Source: Pseudomonas koreensis (GTDB lineage: Bacteria; Pseudomonadota; Gammaproteobacteria; Pseudomonadales; Pseudomonadaceae). From it: 64,000 nucleotides of DNA. Positions 20,853 through 33,300 of the stretch are shown here, piece by piece. The notes beneath the pieces are model-generated. The model saw only the letters and a list, made by a program, of their open reading frames with translations, did not search any database and was not told the DNA's origin. Location of the stretch: NCBI RefSeq assembly GCF_024169245.1, contig NZ_JALJWP010000001.1:1427501-1491500 (forward strand), read 5' to 3'. Both the position numbers and the translations under genes were made by a program. Position 1 is the stretch's first letter; the number at the start of each line of letters is the position of its first letter.

Positions 20853-20876
20853 TGTGGGAGCGAGCCTGCTCGCGAA
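20853..20876. repeat. Single REP element
   Basis: One copy of the TGTGGGAGCGAGCCTGCTCG family directly abutting the previous composite repeat. Unlike the other REP sites in the window it has no inverted partner nearby. Confidence 0.85.
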
Positions 20877-20906
20877 AGGGCCAGTCCAGTCGGTGAAGAT
20901 CCAGGA

Positions 20907-21245
20907 TCAGATCAACCCGCCCTCATCCTCATCGATCAACTGGCTCAACCCGCCCAGCGCTTCACGCGCCTGGGTGCGGTCCATCAGTTTGGCCTGGGCC
21001 GCCGCCGGCAGGTCGGTGACGCGGATCACGCCTTTCTGGGTCAGCACCTGAATCAGGTCGTCGAGCACCCGAATCATTTCAAAGTCGCTCTGCTTGAGCT
21101 GTCTGAGGCTGTTTTCCACGGCTTCGTTGGCGTACCACGCCTGAATCTCATGGTTGTCGGCGGGCAGCGTTTCCGTGGCCTCGGCGTACGCCGCAGCTTC
21201 CACGCGAATCAACTGGCCTTGCGCATCGCGTTGCACGTAAAACAT
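20907..21245 (-). CDS. Small conserved protein downstream of lapA
   Basis: A 112-residue acidic protein starting 'MFYVQRDAQGQLIRVEAAAYAEATETLPADN', continuing with a helical section 'EIQAWYANEAVENSLRQLKQSDFEMIRVLDDLIQVLTQKGVIRVTDLPAAAQAKLMDR' and ending 'LSQLIDEDEGGLI'. No signal peptide or TM helix. The ATG at 21245 has GAGGG at a good distance; a longer frame to 21275 has no support. I recall related short proteins labelled 'tryptophan synthase subunit beta' in Pseudomonas genomes, but nothing here resembles that PLP enzyme and it is far too short. It follows lapA on the same strand after a strong hairpin, so it may be a separate unit. Function unknown. Confidence 0.8.
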   Translation of the reverse strand: MFYVQRDAQGQLIRVEAAAYAEATETLPADNHEIQAWYANEAVENSLRQLKQSDFEMIRVLDDLIQVLTQKGVIRVTDLPAAAQAKLMDRTQAREALGGLSQLIDEDEGGLI

Positions 21246-21355
21246 TGAGCATCCCTCACAAATGAACAGCGTCATGCTGTCAGCAGCATAGCCAACTGCG
21301 CGCCAGTATGCGGGGCGCCGATGAAATCGTCACCGCTGCATTGCCGGCAAACGCG

Positions 21356-21381
21356 ACGGCCGCCTCAGCGGAGGCGGCCGT
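21356..21381 (-). terminator. Hairpin just after lapA
   Basis: A perfect 10-bp GC-rich stem, 'acggccgcct' and 'aggcggccgt', with a 6-nt loop begins 8 bp after the lapA stop codon. There is no clear T-run on the minus strand, so it may act mainly to stabilise the 3' end of the 15-kb message. Confidence 0.65.
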
Positions 21382-21388
21382 TTCAGCC

Positions 21389-24300
21389 TCAGCTGTTGTT
21401 GTGATCGACCTTGATGGTCGGGTCGCTGCCGGCAATCAGGTTGTGCAGGTTGGCGCTCGCCCAGTTGTTGCCTTCCAGTTTGATCGTCACGTCCGGCGTC
21501 GCCGCAGCGGCATCGGCCGAGTTGAATTTGCCCGCCGAGCTGACTTGCAGCGACGACGTGCCATCGACCGTGGTGATTTTCAGGAAGTTGTCGATGGTGC
21601 TGCCGGTCTCGCCCTGCAACAGGTCGCGCAGGTCGATGCGGTCGCCTTCGCTGGCTTTGAAATCCTTGATCACGTCGTTACCGGTGTCGCCCGATTTCCA
21701 GACGAAGGTGTCACCACCGGAACCGCCGATGAGGATGTCGTTGCCCTGACCGCCGATCAGCGTGTCTTTGCCGCTGCCACCGAGCAGGATGTCATTGCCT
21801 TTGCCGCCGTCGAGCAGGTCGTTGCCGCCCGAGCCGAACAGGATGTCATTGCCTGCGCCACCGAGCAGCGTGTCATTACCGTCGTGTGCGCCGGACACAT
21901 CGAACGCCTGATAGTGCTCGGTGATGTACTGGTGCACGTTGCTGGTGCTGACTTTGCTTACTTCGACGCCGGTTTCCTTGGCGACGAACGCCTGCATCGC
22001 CTGGTAACCCTCGCCGGCAATGCCGTTGAAGCTCACCAGATCGCCGAACAGGATGTCGTTGCCTTCGCCACCGTTGACGGTGTCGCTACCGGGCAGCGTC
22101 GCTTCGGTATGGCCGATGATCGAGTTGGCCAGGTCTTTCGGATCGATGTTGGTTTGCGGCGTTTTATCCGAATCGTACGGTTTCAGGTCATCAAGAGTGA
22201 CACCGCTGTTCAGACCAATGGCTTCAACGTTCGACAGGCCGCTGAGCAAGGCAAAGCCGCTGGCCGAGTTGCTGCTCGTCGAAGAGTTGGTGCTGTTACC
22301 GGTACCTGCCAGGTTCGACAACTCGTAAGTGCCGTCGCCCTGCGCATGGATGGTGCCCAGATTGCTGCTGCTCCAGCCCCACCATGAGCTGTAGGTCTGC
22401 AGAGTCACAGTGCCGGCACTGTTGATCGTCAACGCATGGGTGTTGTCGATGTAGGTGCTGAAGGTGTCGCCCGGCTTGTAGTTGCTGGTTTTCACCACGT
22501 CATCGAGCTTCACGTTGCCATAAAGCGTCGGGTTGGTTTGCTCACCGCTCTGGTAGTAGGTCGGCTGGCCGTCGGTGATGAAGTAGGTGAGGTTCTTCGC
22601 CCCGGTGTTGGCCACGGCATCGGCACTCTGGAACCAGTTGGCCGTGGTCTTGAACACGTCCTCGTAGTTGGTGCCGCCGCCGGAGCCCATCGAGTCCAGC
22701 ACGGCTTTGAGTTGCGCCAGCGCGTTCGGGTCGTTGAGATTCACCGACACCGACTTGTTGACCTGGGTATCGAAGTCCACCAGGAAGATGTTCACCGTGC
22801 CCGAGTTGCTGCCGCCCAGGCTTTGCTTGAGGCTGTTGAACACCGAAGTCAGCGAGTCCTTCGCGGCATTGAGCGATGCAGCGCTCATGCTTCCCGAGCT
22901 GTCGACCATGAACGCAATGTTGTAGTTGGTGCCCGGGACCACGGTCAGGCCGCCGATGTCAGCGACGATGATGTCGTTGCCGTCGGTGCCGGTGACGGTG
23001 TCGTCACCCGAGGTGGCGGTGACGGCGTTGTACACCGCCGGCACTACCGTCACCGGAATGGTCGCGGTGCTGCTCGCCGAGCCGCCGACCTGTTCGGTCG
23101 ACGTCGAAGTCACGGTCAGGTTGAACTGACCGTTGTAGTAGGTCGGCGGAGTCACGGTCAGGGAACCGAGGTTCCAGCCGGTGACGTTGGCTTCGCCATT
23201 GCTCGCGGTAACGGTGAAGGAATGGCCCGCGCCATCGCTGAGCACCGAACCGACCGGTGCGCCGCTGATCTTCACGCTCAGGGTTTCCGAGCCGTCGGTG
23301 TCGGTCAGCGCGGTGCTGATCGCCGACAGTTTCACCGTGGTGCCTTCGGCGCCGGTGTTGAGCTTGTAGCCGTCGTAATAACCTTCGCCGTTAGTGCCGT
23401 GCAGATCCGAGACGGTGACGCCCGAGTTGATCAGATCCTGCACACCGGTGTAGATCGGCACGCCAGCGTTGCTCAGGTCGATCGGTGTGCTGCCGTTGAC
23501 CGACAGGTTGACGTCGTAGCTGCCCGGGCCGCTCTGGTTGTGGTGGTAGATGTCGAGGGTGTAGTAGCCGCTGGTGGTCGGGGTGAACGAACCATTGATT
23601 GCACCGCCCGCGCCCCAGGTACCCGAAGCCACGCTCTTGCCGCCGATGGTGATCAGCAGGCTGTCATCGGCGATGCCGCTGAAGCTGTAGGTCTTGCCGG
23701 CTTCCAGGTAAATCAGGCCAGAGGTCTTCGACGCCGTACCGGCGGCGACGCTGCCGTCGGACTGCACGTTGGTGACATTGCCGCTGGAATTCGGTTTGCC
23801 GGCCGCGTCGATCACGTTTTTCAGGGTGGTCGAGTTCGCGCCGCTGCCGTCAGTGCCCAAGCCCGAGAGGCCGGTCCAGACTTCCTTGATCAGGCCAGTG
23901 GACTTAACGCTGTTGTCGGCCACGGCCACGGTCGGCGCATCCGCCACTGGCGTGATGTCGATCTTCACGGTGCCGGTATTGCCCAGCAGTTGACCGTCGG
24001 TAGGCTGGAACTTGATTTGCGCGTAGTCCGCCTGATTGTTGCCCAGGCCGGTGCCGCCGTAACCGTTGGTTCCCGACTCGTTGGCATCCGGCAGGAAGCG
24101 CAGTTTGCCGGCGTCGATGTCGGCCTTGCTGAAGGTCTGGTTGTTGGCGACATCTTTCCAGGTCGAGCCGTCCAGATACTGCAGTTTGCCCTCGCCCGGC
24201 AGCTGAGTGATCTTGATGCCGAGGCTGCTCGCCGGGCTGTCGACATCGCTGACGCCGAAGGTCGACCAGCCGAGGATCAGCGGCGTGTCTTCGCTGCCGG

Positions 24301-27300
24301 TGACATTGCTCGGCGCGGCGACCGGTGCATCGTTGACCGCCACCACGTTGACCGTGGTGGTCGCGGTGTTCGAGTAGTTGCCACCATCGGTCACCGTCAC
24401 GGTGATGACGCGCGGCACGGTACTCGGGTTTTCGCTGCTATTGGTGAAGTTGATGTTCTTGATGGCCTGCATGTAATCGGCCAGCGTCGCGTTACCCGAC
24501 AGGGTCAAAGTCACTGTGCCGTTGGTGCTGTTGGCATTGATGGTGATGCCGTTGACGCTGTTGCCAAGGTTCAGCGCATCGCCGTCCTGACGGTTGGTCA
24601 GCACCACGGTGGCGCCGGTCAGCATGGTGCTGTCCGGGTCGGTGATGCTGAGGTCGGTGTCAGCGATCGACACGCCGGCGCCCGGGGTGTTCTCAGTGAA
24701 CGTCACTTTGTAATCGGCACCGGTCGCGCCACTGGAGTTGTTGGCGTCCAGATCGAGTACCGGAGGTGCATCGTTGTCGATGATCGAGGTACTGACGCTG
24801 CCATTGGTGCTGCTGACCGCGAGGTTCTCGAAGTTGCCGCCGGTAGCCGAATCGATCTTGACCACGAAGTTCTCGGTGCCTTCGGTGATCTTGTCATCGA
24901 GGGTGGCGACGTTGAACTGCGCGCTGCTGGCGCCCGCCGGAATCTTCACGGTGTACACACCGGTGAAATCCGAACCGTCGGCAGCGGTGCCGCTGTAGAC
25001 GATTTTCAGGGTCACTTCGGTCTGCGCCGGGTGATTGAGGCTGACGGTGTAGCTGGCGGTCTGGCCCTCGGCCACCGAGCTGCTGCCACTGATGCTGACG
25101 GTAGTGGTGTCGACAGTGTCGGTGACGCTGGTCACCGCCGGCGTGCTGCTCGGTACCAGATTTTCGAAGCTGCCACCGGTGGCGCTGGTGATCGTTGCCT
25201 GTACCGAGCCGGCGTCCTTGTAGACGTCGTCGGCGGGTGCTGGAACGTTCACGGTGCCAGTGGTTTCGCCTGCTTTGATGGTGATGACAGCGCCGTTGCT
25301 TAGGGTCACGGTGACCGGCGAGCCGGCAGGGTTGGTCAGGGTCGCGGTGTAGGTGATCTGGCCACCTTCGGCTACCGAGCCGGTCGCGCTGAGCGACAGG
25401 TTGGTGGTGTCGACGGTGTCGGTCACGGTGGTGCTGACCGGAGTCTTGTCGGCGACCAGATTTTCGAAATTGCCACCGCTGACGTTGGTGATCGCATTGG
25501 TGATCGGAGCGTGGCCGGTCAGTGCATCGTTCGGTGCGACGGCGGTCACGGTGCCGGTGGTCTGGCCGACCGCGATAGTGATGTTCTGGCCGTTGGCCAA
25601 CGTCACGACAACTGGCGAACCGGTGACTGGTGCGCCGACGGTCGCGGTGTAGACGACATTGCCGCCTTCTGCAGCTGTGGCGGTTGCGCTCAGTTTTACG
25701 GTGGTGGTGTCGATGGTGTCGGTGACGCTGGTCACTGCTGGCGCGGTGCTCGGCACCAGGTTTTCGAAGTTGCCACCGGTCGCGGTTTTGATCGTGGCCT
25801 GCACTGAGCCGGCGTCTTTGTAGACGTCGTCGGACGGTGCCGGGACGGTCACATTGCCGCTGGTTTCGCCAGCCTTGATAGTGATCACGGCACCGTTCGA
25901 CAAGGTCACGGTCACAGGCGAGCCTGCGGCATTGGTCAGGGTCGCGGTGTAAACAATCGAACCACCTTCTGCCACGGAACCGGTCGCGCTGAGCGACAGG
26001 TTGGTGGTGTCGACAGTGTCGGTCACGGTGGTGCTGATCGGAGTCTTGTCGGCAACGAGGTTTTCGAAGTTGCCGCCGGTTACACCACTGATCGAGTTAG
26101 TGATTGGAGCGTTGCCGGTCAGCGCATCGTTCGAAGCAACAGCGGTTGCAGTGCCAGTAGTATGGCCGACGCCGATGGTGATGGTCTGGCCGTTGGCCAA
26201 AGTCACGACGACAGGCGAGCCGGTGACCGGAGCGCCAACCGTGGCGGTGTAGGTCACGGTGCCGCCTTCAGCCACCGAAGTATCAGCGGTCAGCTTGACC
26301 GTCGAAGTATCGATGGTGTCAGTGACTGTCGTCACGGCCGGAACAGTGCTCGGTACCAGGTTTTCGAAGTTGCCACCGGTTGCGGTTTTGATCGTGGCCT
26401 GCACCGAGCCGGCGTCTTTGTAGACGTCGTCGGACGGGGCAGGAACGGTCACATTACCGCTGGTTTCGCCAGCCTTGATGGTGATTACGGCGCCGTTCGA
26501 CAAAGTCACGGTCACAGGCGAGCCTGCGGCGTTGGTCAGGGTCGCGGTGTACGTGATCTGGCCACCTTCGGCCACAGAACCGGTCGCCGACAGGGACAGG
26601 TTGGTGGTGTCGACGGTGTCGGTCACGGTGGTGCTGACCGGAGTCTTGTCGGCGACGAGGTTTTCGAAGTTGCCACCGCTGACGTTGGTGATCGCATTGG
26701 TGATCGGCGCGTGGCCGGTCAATGCATCGTTCGAAGCAACAGCGGTTGCAGTGCCGGTAGTTTGGCCGACGCCGATGGTGATGGTTTGGCCATTGGCCAA
26801 AGTCACGACCACAGGCGAACCAGTGACCGGAGCGCCAACTGTCGCGGTGTAAGTCACGGTGCCGCCTTCAGCCACCGATGTATCGGCGGTCAATTTGACC
26901 GTCGACGTGTCGATGGTGTCGGTGACAGTCGTCACCGCTGGAGCAGTGCTCGGAACGAGGTTCTCGAAATTACCGCCGGTAGCGCTGGTGATCGTCGCCT
27001 GCACGGAGCCGGCATCTTTGTAGACGTCATCGGACGGTGCCGGAACGGTCGCAGTGCCGGTGGTTTCGCCAGCCTTGATGATGATCACGGCACCGTTCGA
27101 CAGGGTCACGGTTACAGGCGAGCCAGCGGCGTTGGTCAGCGTAGCGGTGTAAATGATCGAGCCACCTTCGGCCACAGAACCTGTCGCGCTCAGGGACAGA
27201 CTCGTGGTGTCGACGGTGTCGGTCACGGTGGTGCTGACCGGAGTCTTGTCGGCGACGAGGTTTTCGAAGTTGCCGCCGCTGACGTTGGTGATCGCATTGG

Positions 27301-30300
27301 TGATCGGCGCATGGCCGGTCAGGGCATCGTTCGAAGCAACAGCGATAGCAGTGCCGGTAGTTTGACCGACGCCGATGGTGATGGTCTGGCCGTTGGCCAG
27401 AGTCACGACGACAGGCGAACCAGTAACAGGCGCGCCCACGGTAGCCGTGTAAGTCACGGTGCCGCCTTCTGCTACCGAGGTATCGGCGGTCAATTTGACC
27501 GTCGAAGTATCGATGGTGTCGGTGACTTGAGTGACGGCTGGCGTGGTGCTCGGAACAAGGTTCTCGAAATTGCCACCGGTGGCGCTAGTGATCGTTGCCT
27601 GGACGGAGCCGGCGTCTTTGTAGACGTCATCGGACGGTGCCGGAACGGTCGCAGTGCCGCTGGTTTCGCCTGCTTTGATGGTGATGACAGCGCCGTTCGA
27701 CAAGGTCACGGTCACAGGCGAGCCTGCGGCGTTGGTCAACGTCGCTGTGTACACAATCGAGCCACCCTCGGCCACCGAACCTGTCGCACTCAGCGACAGA
27801 TTGGTAGTGTCGGCAACGTCTGTGACGGAAGTCGAAACCGGGGTTTTATCCGCCACCAGATTCTCGAAATTACCGCCGCTTACGCCAGTGATCGAGTTGG
27901 TCAGCGGAGCGTTGCCGGTCAGCGCATCGTTCGGTGCAGTGTAGGTGATGGAACCAGTGGTCTGGCCGACGGCGATGGTGATGTTCTGACCGTTCGCCAG
28001 GGTCACAACCACAGGCGAACCAGTAACTGGTGCGCCGACGGTTGCGGTGTAAGTGACCGTGCCGCCTTCTGCTACAGAAGTATCAGCGGTCAGTTTGACC
28101 GTCGAAGTGTCGACGGTGTCAGTGACTTGGGTGATCGCTGGCGTAGTGCTCGGAACAAGGTTCTCGAAATTGCCACCGGTAGCGCCGGTGATCGTTGCCT
28201 GGACGGAGCCGGCGTCTTTGTAGACGTCATCGGACGGTGCCGGAACGGTCGCAGTGCCGGTGGTCTCGCCAGCCTTGATAGTGATCACGGCGCCGTTCGA
28301 CAAGGTCACGGTCACAGGCGAGCCTGCAGCGTTGGTCAGTGTCGCGGTGTACGTAATCTGACCGCCCTCAGCCACAGAACCGGTCGCGCTCAGCGACAGA
28401 TTGGTAGTGTCGGCAACGTCTGTGACGGAAGTCGAAACTGGCGTTTTATCCGCCACCAGGTTTTCGAAATTACCGCCGCTTACGCCAGTGATCGAAGTTG
28501 TCAGCGGAGCGTTGCCGGTCAGCGCATCGTTCGGTGCGGTGAAGGTCGCAGTGCCGGAAGTCTGGCCTACAGCGATGGTGATGGTCTGGCCGTTGGCCAG
28601 AGTCACGACGACAGGCGAACCAGTAACAGGCGCGCCCACGGTAGCCGTGTAAGTCACGGTACCGCCTTCAGCGACCGAGGTATCGGCGGTCAGTTTGACC
28701 GTCGAAGTGTCGATGGTATCGGTGACTTGAGTGACGGCTGGCGTGGTGCTCGGAACAAGGTTCTCGAAATTGCCACCGGTGGCGGTTTTGATCGTGGCCT
28801 GCACCGAGCCGGCGTCTTTGTAGACGTCGTCGGACGGGGCAGCAACGGTTGCGGTGCCGCTGGTTTCACCAGGCTTGATAGTGATCACGGCGCCGTTCGA
28901 CAAGGTCACGGTCACAGGCGAGCCAGCGGCGTTTGTCAGCGTCGCGGTGTACGTGATCTGGCCACCTTCCGCCACAGAACCTGTCGCACTCAGCGACAGG
29001 TTGGTGGTGTCGGCAACGTCCGTGACAGAAGTCGAAACCGGAGTTTTATCCGCCACCAGATTTTCGAAGTTACCGCCGGTTACGCCAGTGATCGAGTTGG
29101 TCAGTGGAGCGTTGCCGGTCAGCGCATCGTTCGGTGCGGTGAAGGTCGCAGTGCCGGAAGTCTGGCCTACAGCGATGGTGATGGTCTGGCCGTTGGCCAG
29201 AGTCACGACGACAGGCGAACCAGTAACAGGCGCGCCCACGGTAGCCGTGTAAGTCACGGTGCCGCCTTCAGCGACCGAGGTATCGGCGGTCAGTTTGACC
29301 GTCGAAGTGTCGATGGTATCGGTGACTTGAGTGACGGCTGGCGTAGTGCTCGGAACAAGGTTCTCGAAATTGCCACCGGTGGCGCCGGTGATCGTCGCCT
29401 GGACAGAACCAGCGTCCTTGTACACGTCATCGGAGGGTGCCGGAACGGTCACATTGCCGGTGGTTTCACCAGCCTTGATGGTGATCACTGCGCCGTTCGA
29501 CAAAGTCACGGTCACAGGCGACCCAGCGGCGTTTGTCAGCGTCGCGGTGTACGTGATCTGGCCACCTTCCGCCACAGAACCGGTCGCACTCAGCGACAGG
29601 TTGGTGGTGTCGGCAACATCTGTGACAGAAGTCGAAACCGGAGTTTTATCCGCCACCAGATTTTCGAAGTTACCGCCGGTTACGCCAGTGATCGAGTTGA
29701 TCAGTGGAGCATTGCCAGTCAGCGCATCGTTCGGCGCGGTAAAGGTTGCGGTGCCTGTGGTCTGGCCAACAGCGATGGTGATGTTCTGACCATTGGCCAG
29801 AGTCACGACGACAGGCGAGCCGGTGACCGGAGCGCCAACCGTGGCGGTGTAAGTCACGGTGCCGCCCTCAGCAACCGAAGTATCGGCCGTCAGTTTGACG
29901 GTCGAAGTATCGATGGTGTCAGTGACTGTAGTGACTGCTGGCGTGGTGCTCGGCACCAGGTTTTCGAAGTTGCCACCGGTGGCGCTGGTGATCGTCGCCT
30001 GCACGGAGCCGGCGTCTTTGTAGACGTCATCGGCAGGTGCCGCAACGGTCACGGTGCCAGTGGTTTTACCCGCGTCGATGGTGATCGTGGCGCCGTTCGA
30101 CAGGGTCACGGTCACAGGCGAGCCTGCGGCGTTGGTCAGCGTCGCGGTGTAGGTGATCTGCCCGCCTTCGGCGACCGAATCGCTGGCGGTCAGGTTCAGG
30201 TTGGTGGTGTCGGTGGTGTCCGATACCACGGTGTCGGCGGACTTGCCGTCGACCACCAGTTTTTCGTAATTGCCGCCTGTGGCGCCATCGATGGTCACGC

Positions 30301-33300
30301 TCAACGAGCTGCCGCCCGCCAATGGGCTGTTCGGCGCGACGTAGTTGACGCTGCCGGTGGTTTCGCCGACCGCGATGGTGATGGTCTGGCCGTTAGACAG
30401 GCTGACGATCACCGGTGAACCGGTCACTGGCGCGCCCACGGTCGCGGTGTAGACCACGGTTTCGCCTTCGGCGACGTTCGCGGTGGCGCTCAGCGATACG
30501 GTGGAGGTATCGATGGTGTCGTTGACCGTGGTCACCGCTGGCGCTGTGCTGGTGACGAGTTTTTCGAAGTTACCGCCCGTTGCGCTCTGGATGGTTGCTT
30601 CAACGCTGCCCGCGTCTCTGTAGACGTCGTCTTTCGGCGCATCGACAGTCACGGTGCCAGTGGTTTTGCCGGCGTCGATGGTGATCGTCGCGCCATTGCT
30701 CAAGGTCACGGTGACCGGTGTGCCGGCGGCGTTGCTCAGGGTCGCGGTGTAGGTGATCTGGCCGCCTTCGTTTACCGCACCGGTGGCGCTGAGCGACAGG
30801 TTGGTGGTGTCGACGGTATCGGTCACGGTGGTGCTGACCGGAGTTTTGTCGGCGACGAGGTTTTCGAAGTTACCGCCGCTGACATTGGTGATCGAGTTGG
30901 TCAGCGGCGCGTGGCCGGCGAGGACGTCGTTCGGCGCGGTGGTGCTGACACTGCCGCTGGTCTTGCCGACTTCGATGGTGATGTTCTGACCGTTGGCCAG
31001 GGTCACGACCACAGGCGAACCGGTGACCGGCGCGCCAACCGTGGCGGTGTAGGTGACCATGCCGCCTTCGGCCGCTGTATCGGTGGCAGTCAGTTTGACC
31101 GTCGAGGTGTCGACGGTGTCGGTGACATCGGTGACCGCTGGCGTGGTGCTTGGCACCAGGTTTTCAAAGTTGCCGCCGGTGGCATCCTTGATCGTGACTT
31201 CAACTTTGCCGGCGTCTTTGTAGACGTCATCGGCAGGTGCCGGAACGGTGACGGTGCCAGTGGTTTTCCCAGCCTCGATGGTGATCACCGCGCCGTTGCT
31301 CAGATTCACGGTAACCGGGGTGCCGGCCGGGTTGCTCAGGGTCGCGGTGTAGACAATCGAACCGCCCTCGGCCACGGCGCCGGTCGCGGACAACGACAGG
31401 GAGGTGGTATCGGCGACGTCAGTCACCGAGGTCACCGCCGGGGTCTGGTCGGCCACGAGATTTTCGTAATTGCCACCGCTGGCGCCGTCGATTTTCACGC
31501 TCAAGGTGTTGCCGCCGGCCTGTGCATCGTTCGGCGCGGTGAAGTTGACGCTGGCGCTGCTGGCGCCGACCGGAATGGTGATGGTCTGGCCGTTGGACAG
31601 GGTGACTACTACCGGCGAACCAGTGACCGGTGCGGTCACCGAAGCGGTGTAGACGACCACGCCGCCTTCTACCGCGCTGGCGCTGGCGGTCAGCGAAACG
31701 GTGCTGTTGTCGATGGTGTCGGTAACATTGGTGACTGCCGGGGTCTTGTCGACCACCAGGTTTTCAAAGTTGCCACCGCTGGTCTTGGTGATGCTCGCAT
31801 CGACCTTGCCGGCGTCCTTGTATACGTCATCGGCGGGCGCGGCGACGGTTGCGCTGCCGGTGCTCGCACCCTTGGCAATGTTGATCACCGCTCCGTTGCT
31901 CAGAGTCACGGTCATGGCAGTGCCGGCCGGATTGCTCAGGGTTGCGGTGTAGACGATCGAGCCGCCCTCGGCAACGCTGCCGGTGGCGCTCAGGCTGATA
32001 TCGGTGGTGTCGACGGCGTCGGTGACTTTGGTCACCACTGCCGAACGATCGGCCTCGACGCGCTCGAAATTGCCGCCGCTGTGGCTGGCGATTGCCGTCC
32101 GCACGTTGCTGCCATCGATGTAAGGCGTGTTGGCAGGCGCCGGGAAATTCACCGAACCGCTGGTGGCGCCGGCTGCGATATTGATCACTGCGCCGTTGGC
32201 CAGGGTCACAGTCATCGCGGTGCCGGCCGGGTTGCTCAGGGTCGCGGTGTAGGTGATCTGGCCACCTTCGCTGACGGTATCGCTGGCAGTCAGGGTCAGG
32301 GCGGTTGTGTCGACGGTATCGTTGACTGTGGTGCTGACCGGAGTCTTGCTGACGTCGAGCTTTTCGAAGTTGCCGCCGCTGGCATCGGTCATGGTCACGG
32401 TGAGCTTGCTGACGTCCTTGTAGACGTCATCGGTCGGTGCGGCAATCGTCACCGAACCGCTGGTCTTGCCCGCTTCAATAGTGATGGTCTGGCCATTGCT
32501 CAGGTTGACCGTCACCGGGGTCTGCGCGGCGTTGGTCAGCGTTGCGGTGTAAGTGATCGAAGCGCCTTCGAGCACATAGCTTTCCGCGCTGAGGGTCAGG
32601 TGCGTGGTGTTGACGGTGTCGGCAACATTGGTCACCGCAGGCGTAGTGCTCGGCACCAGATTTTCGAAGTTGCCACCGGTGGCGTCCTTGATGGTCACTT
32701 CGACTTTGCCGGCGTCTTTGTAGACGTCATCGGCCGGCGCCGGAACGGTCACGGTGCCGGTGGTCTTGCCCGCTTCAATGGTGATGACCGAGCCGTTGCT
32801 CAGATTGACGGTAACCGGCGTACCGGCCGGATTGCTCAGCGTCGCGGTGTAGGTGATCTGCCCGCCTTCGTTGACATTGCCGGTGGCAGTCAGCGCGACG
32901 CTGGTGGTGTCGACGGTGTCGGTTACGGTGGTGCTGACCGGAGTCTTGTCGGCCACCAGATTCTCGTAGTTACCACCGCTGACATTGGTGATCGAGTTGG
33001 TCAGCGGTGCGTGACCGATCTGCACGTCATTCGATACGGGGGCGGTAACGCTGCCGATCGTCTGGCCGACGGCGATGGTGATGTTCTGGCCGTTGGCCAA
33101 TGTCACGACAACAGGCGAGCCGGTGACGGGCGCACCGACAGTGGCGGTGTAGGTGACGGTGCCGCCCTCGGCGACCGAAGTGTCAGCGGTCAATTTGACC
33201 GTCGAGGTGTCGATGGTGTCGGTGACTTGAGTGACCGCTGGCGTGGTGCTCGGAACAAGGTTCTCGAAATTACCACCGGTAGCGCTGGTGATCGTTGCCT

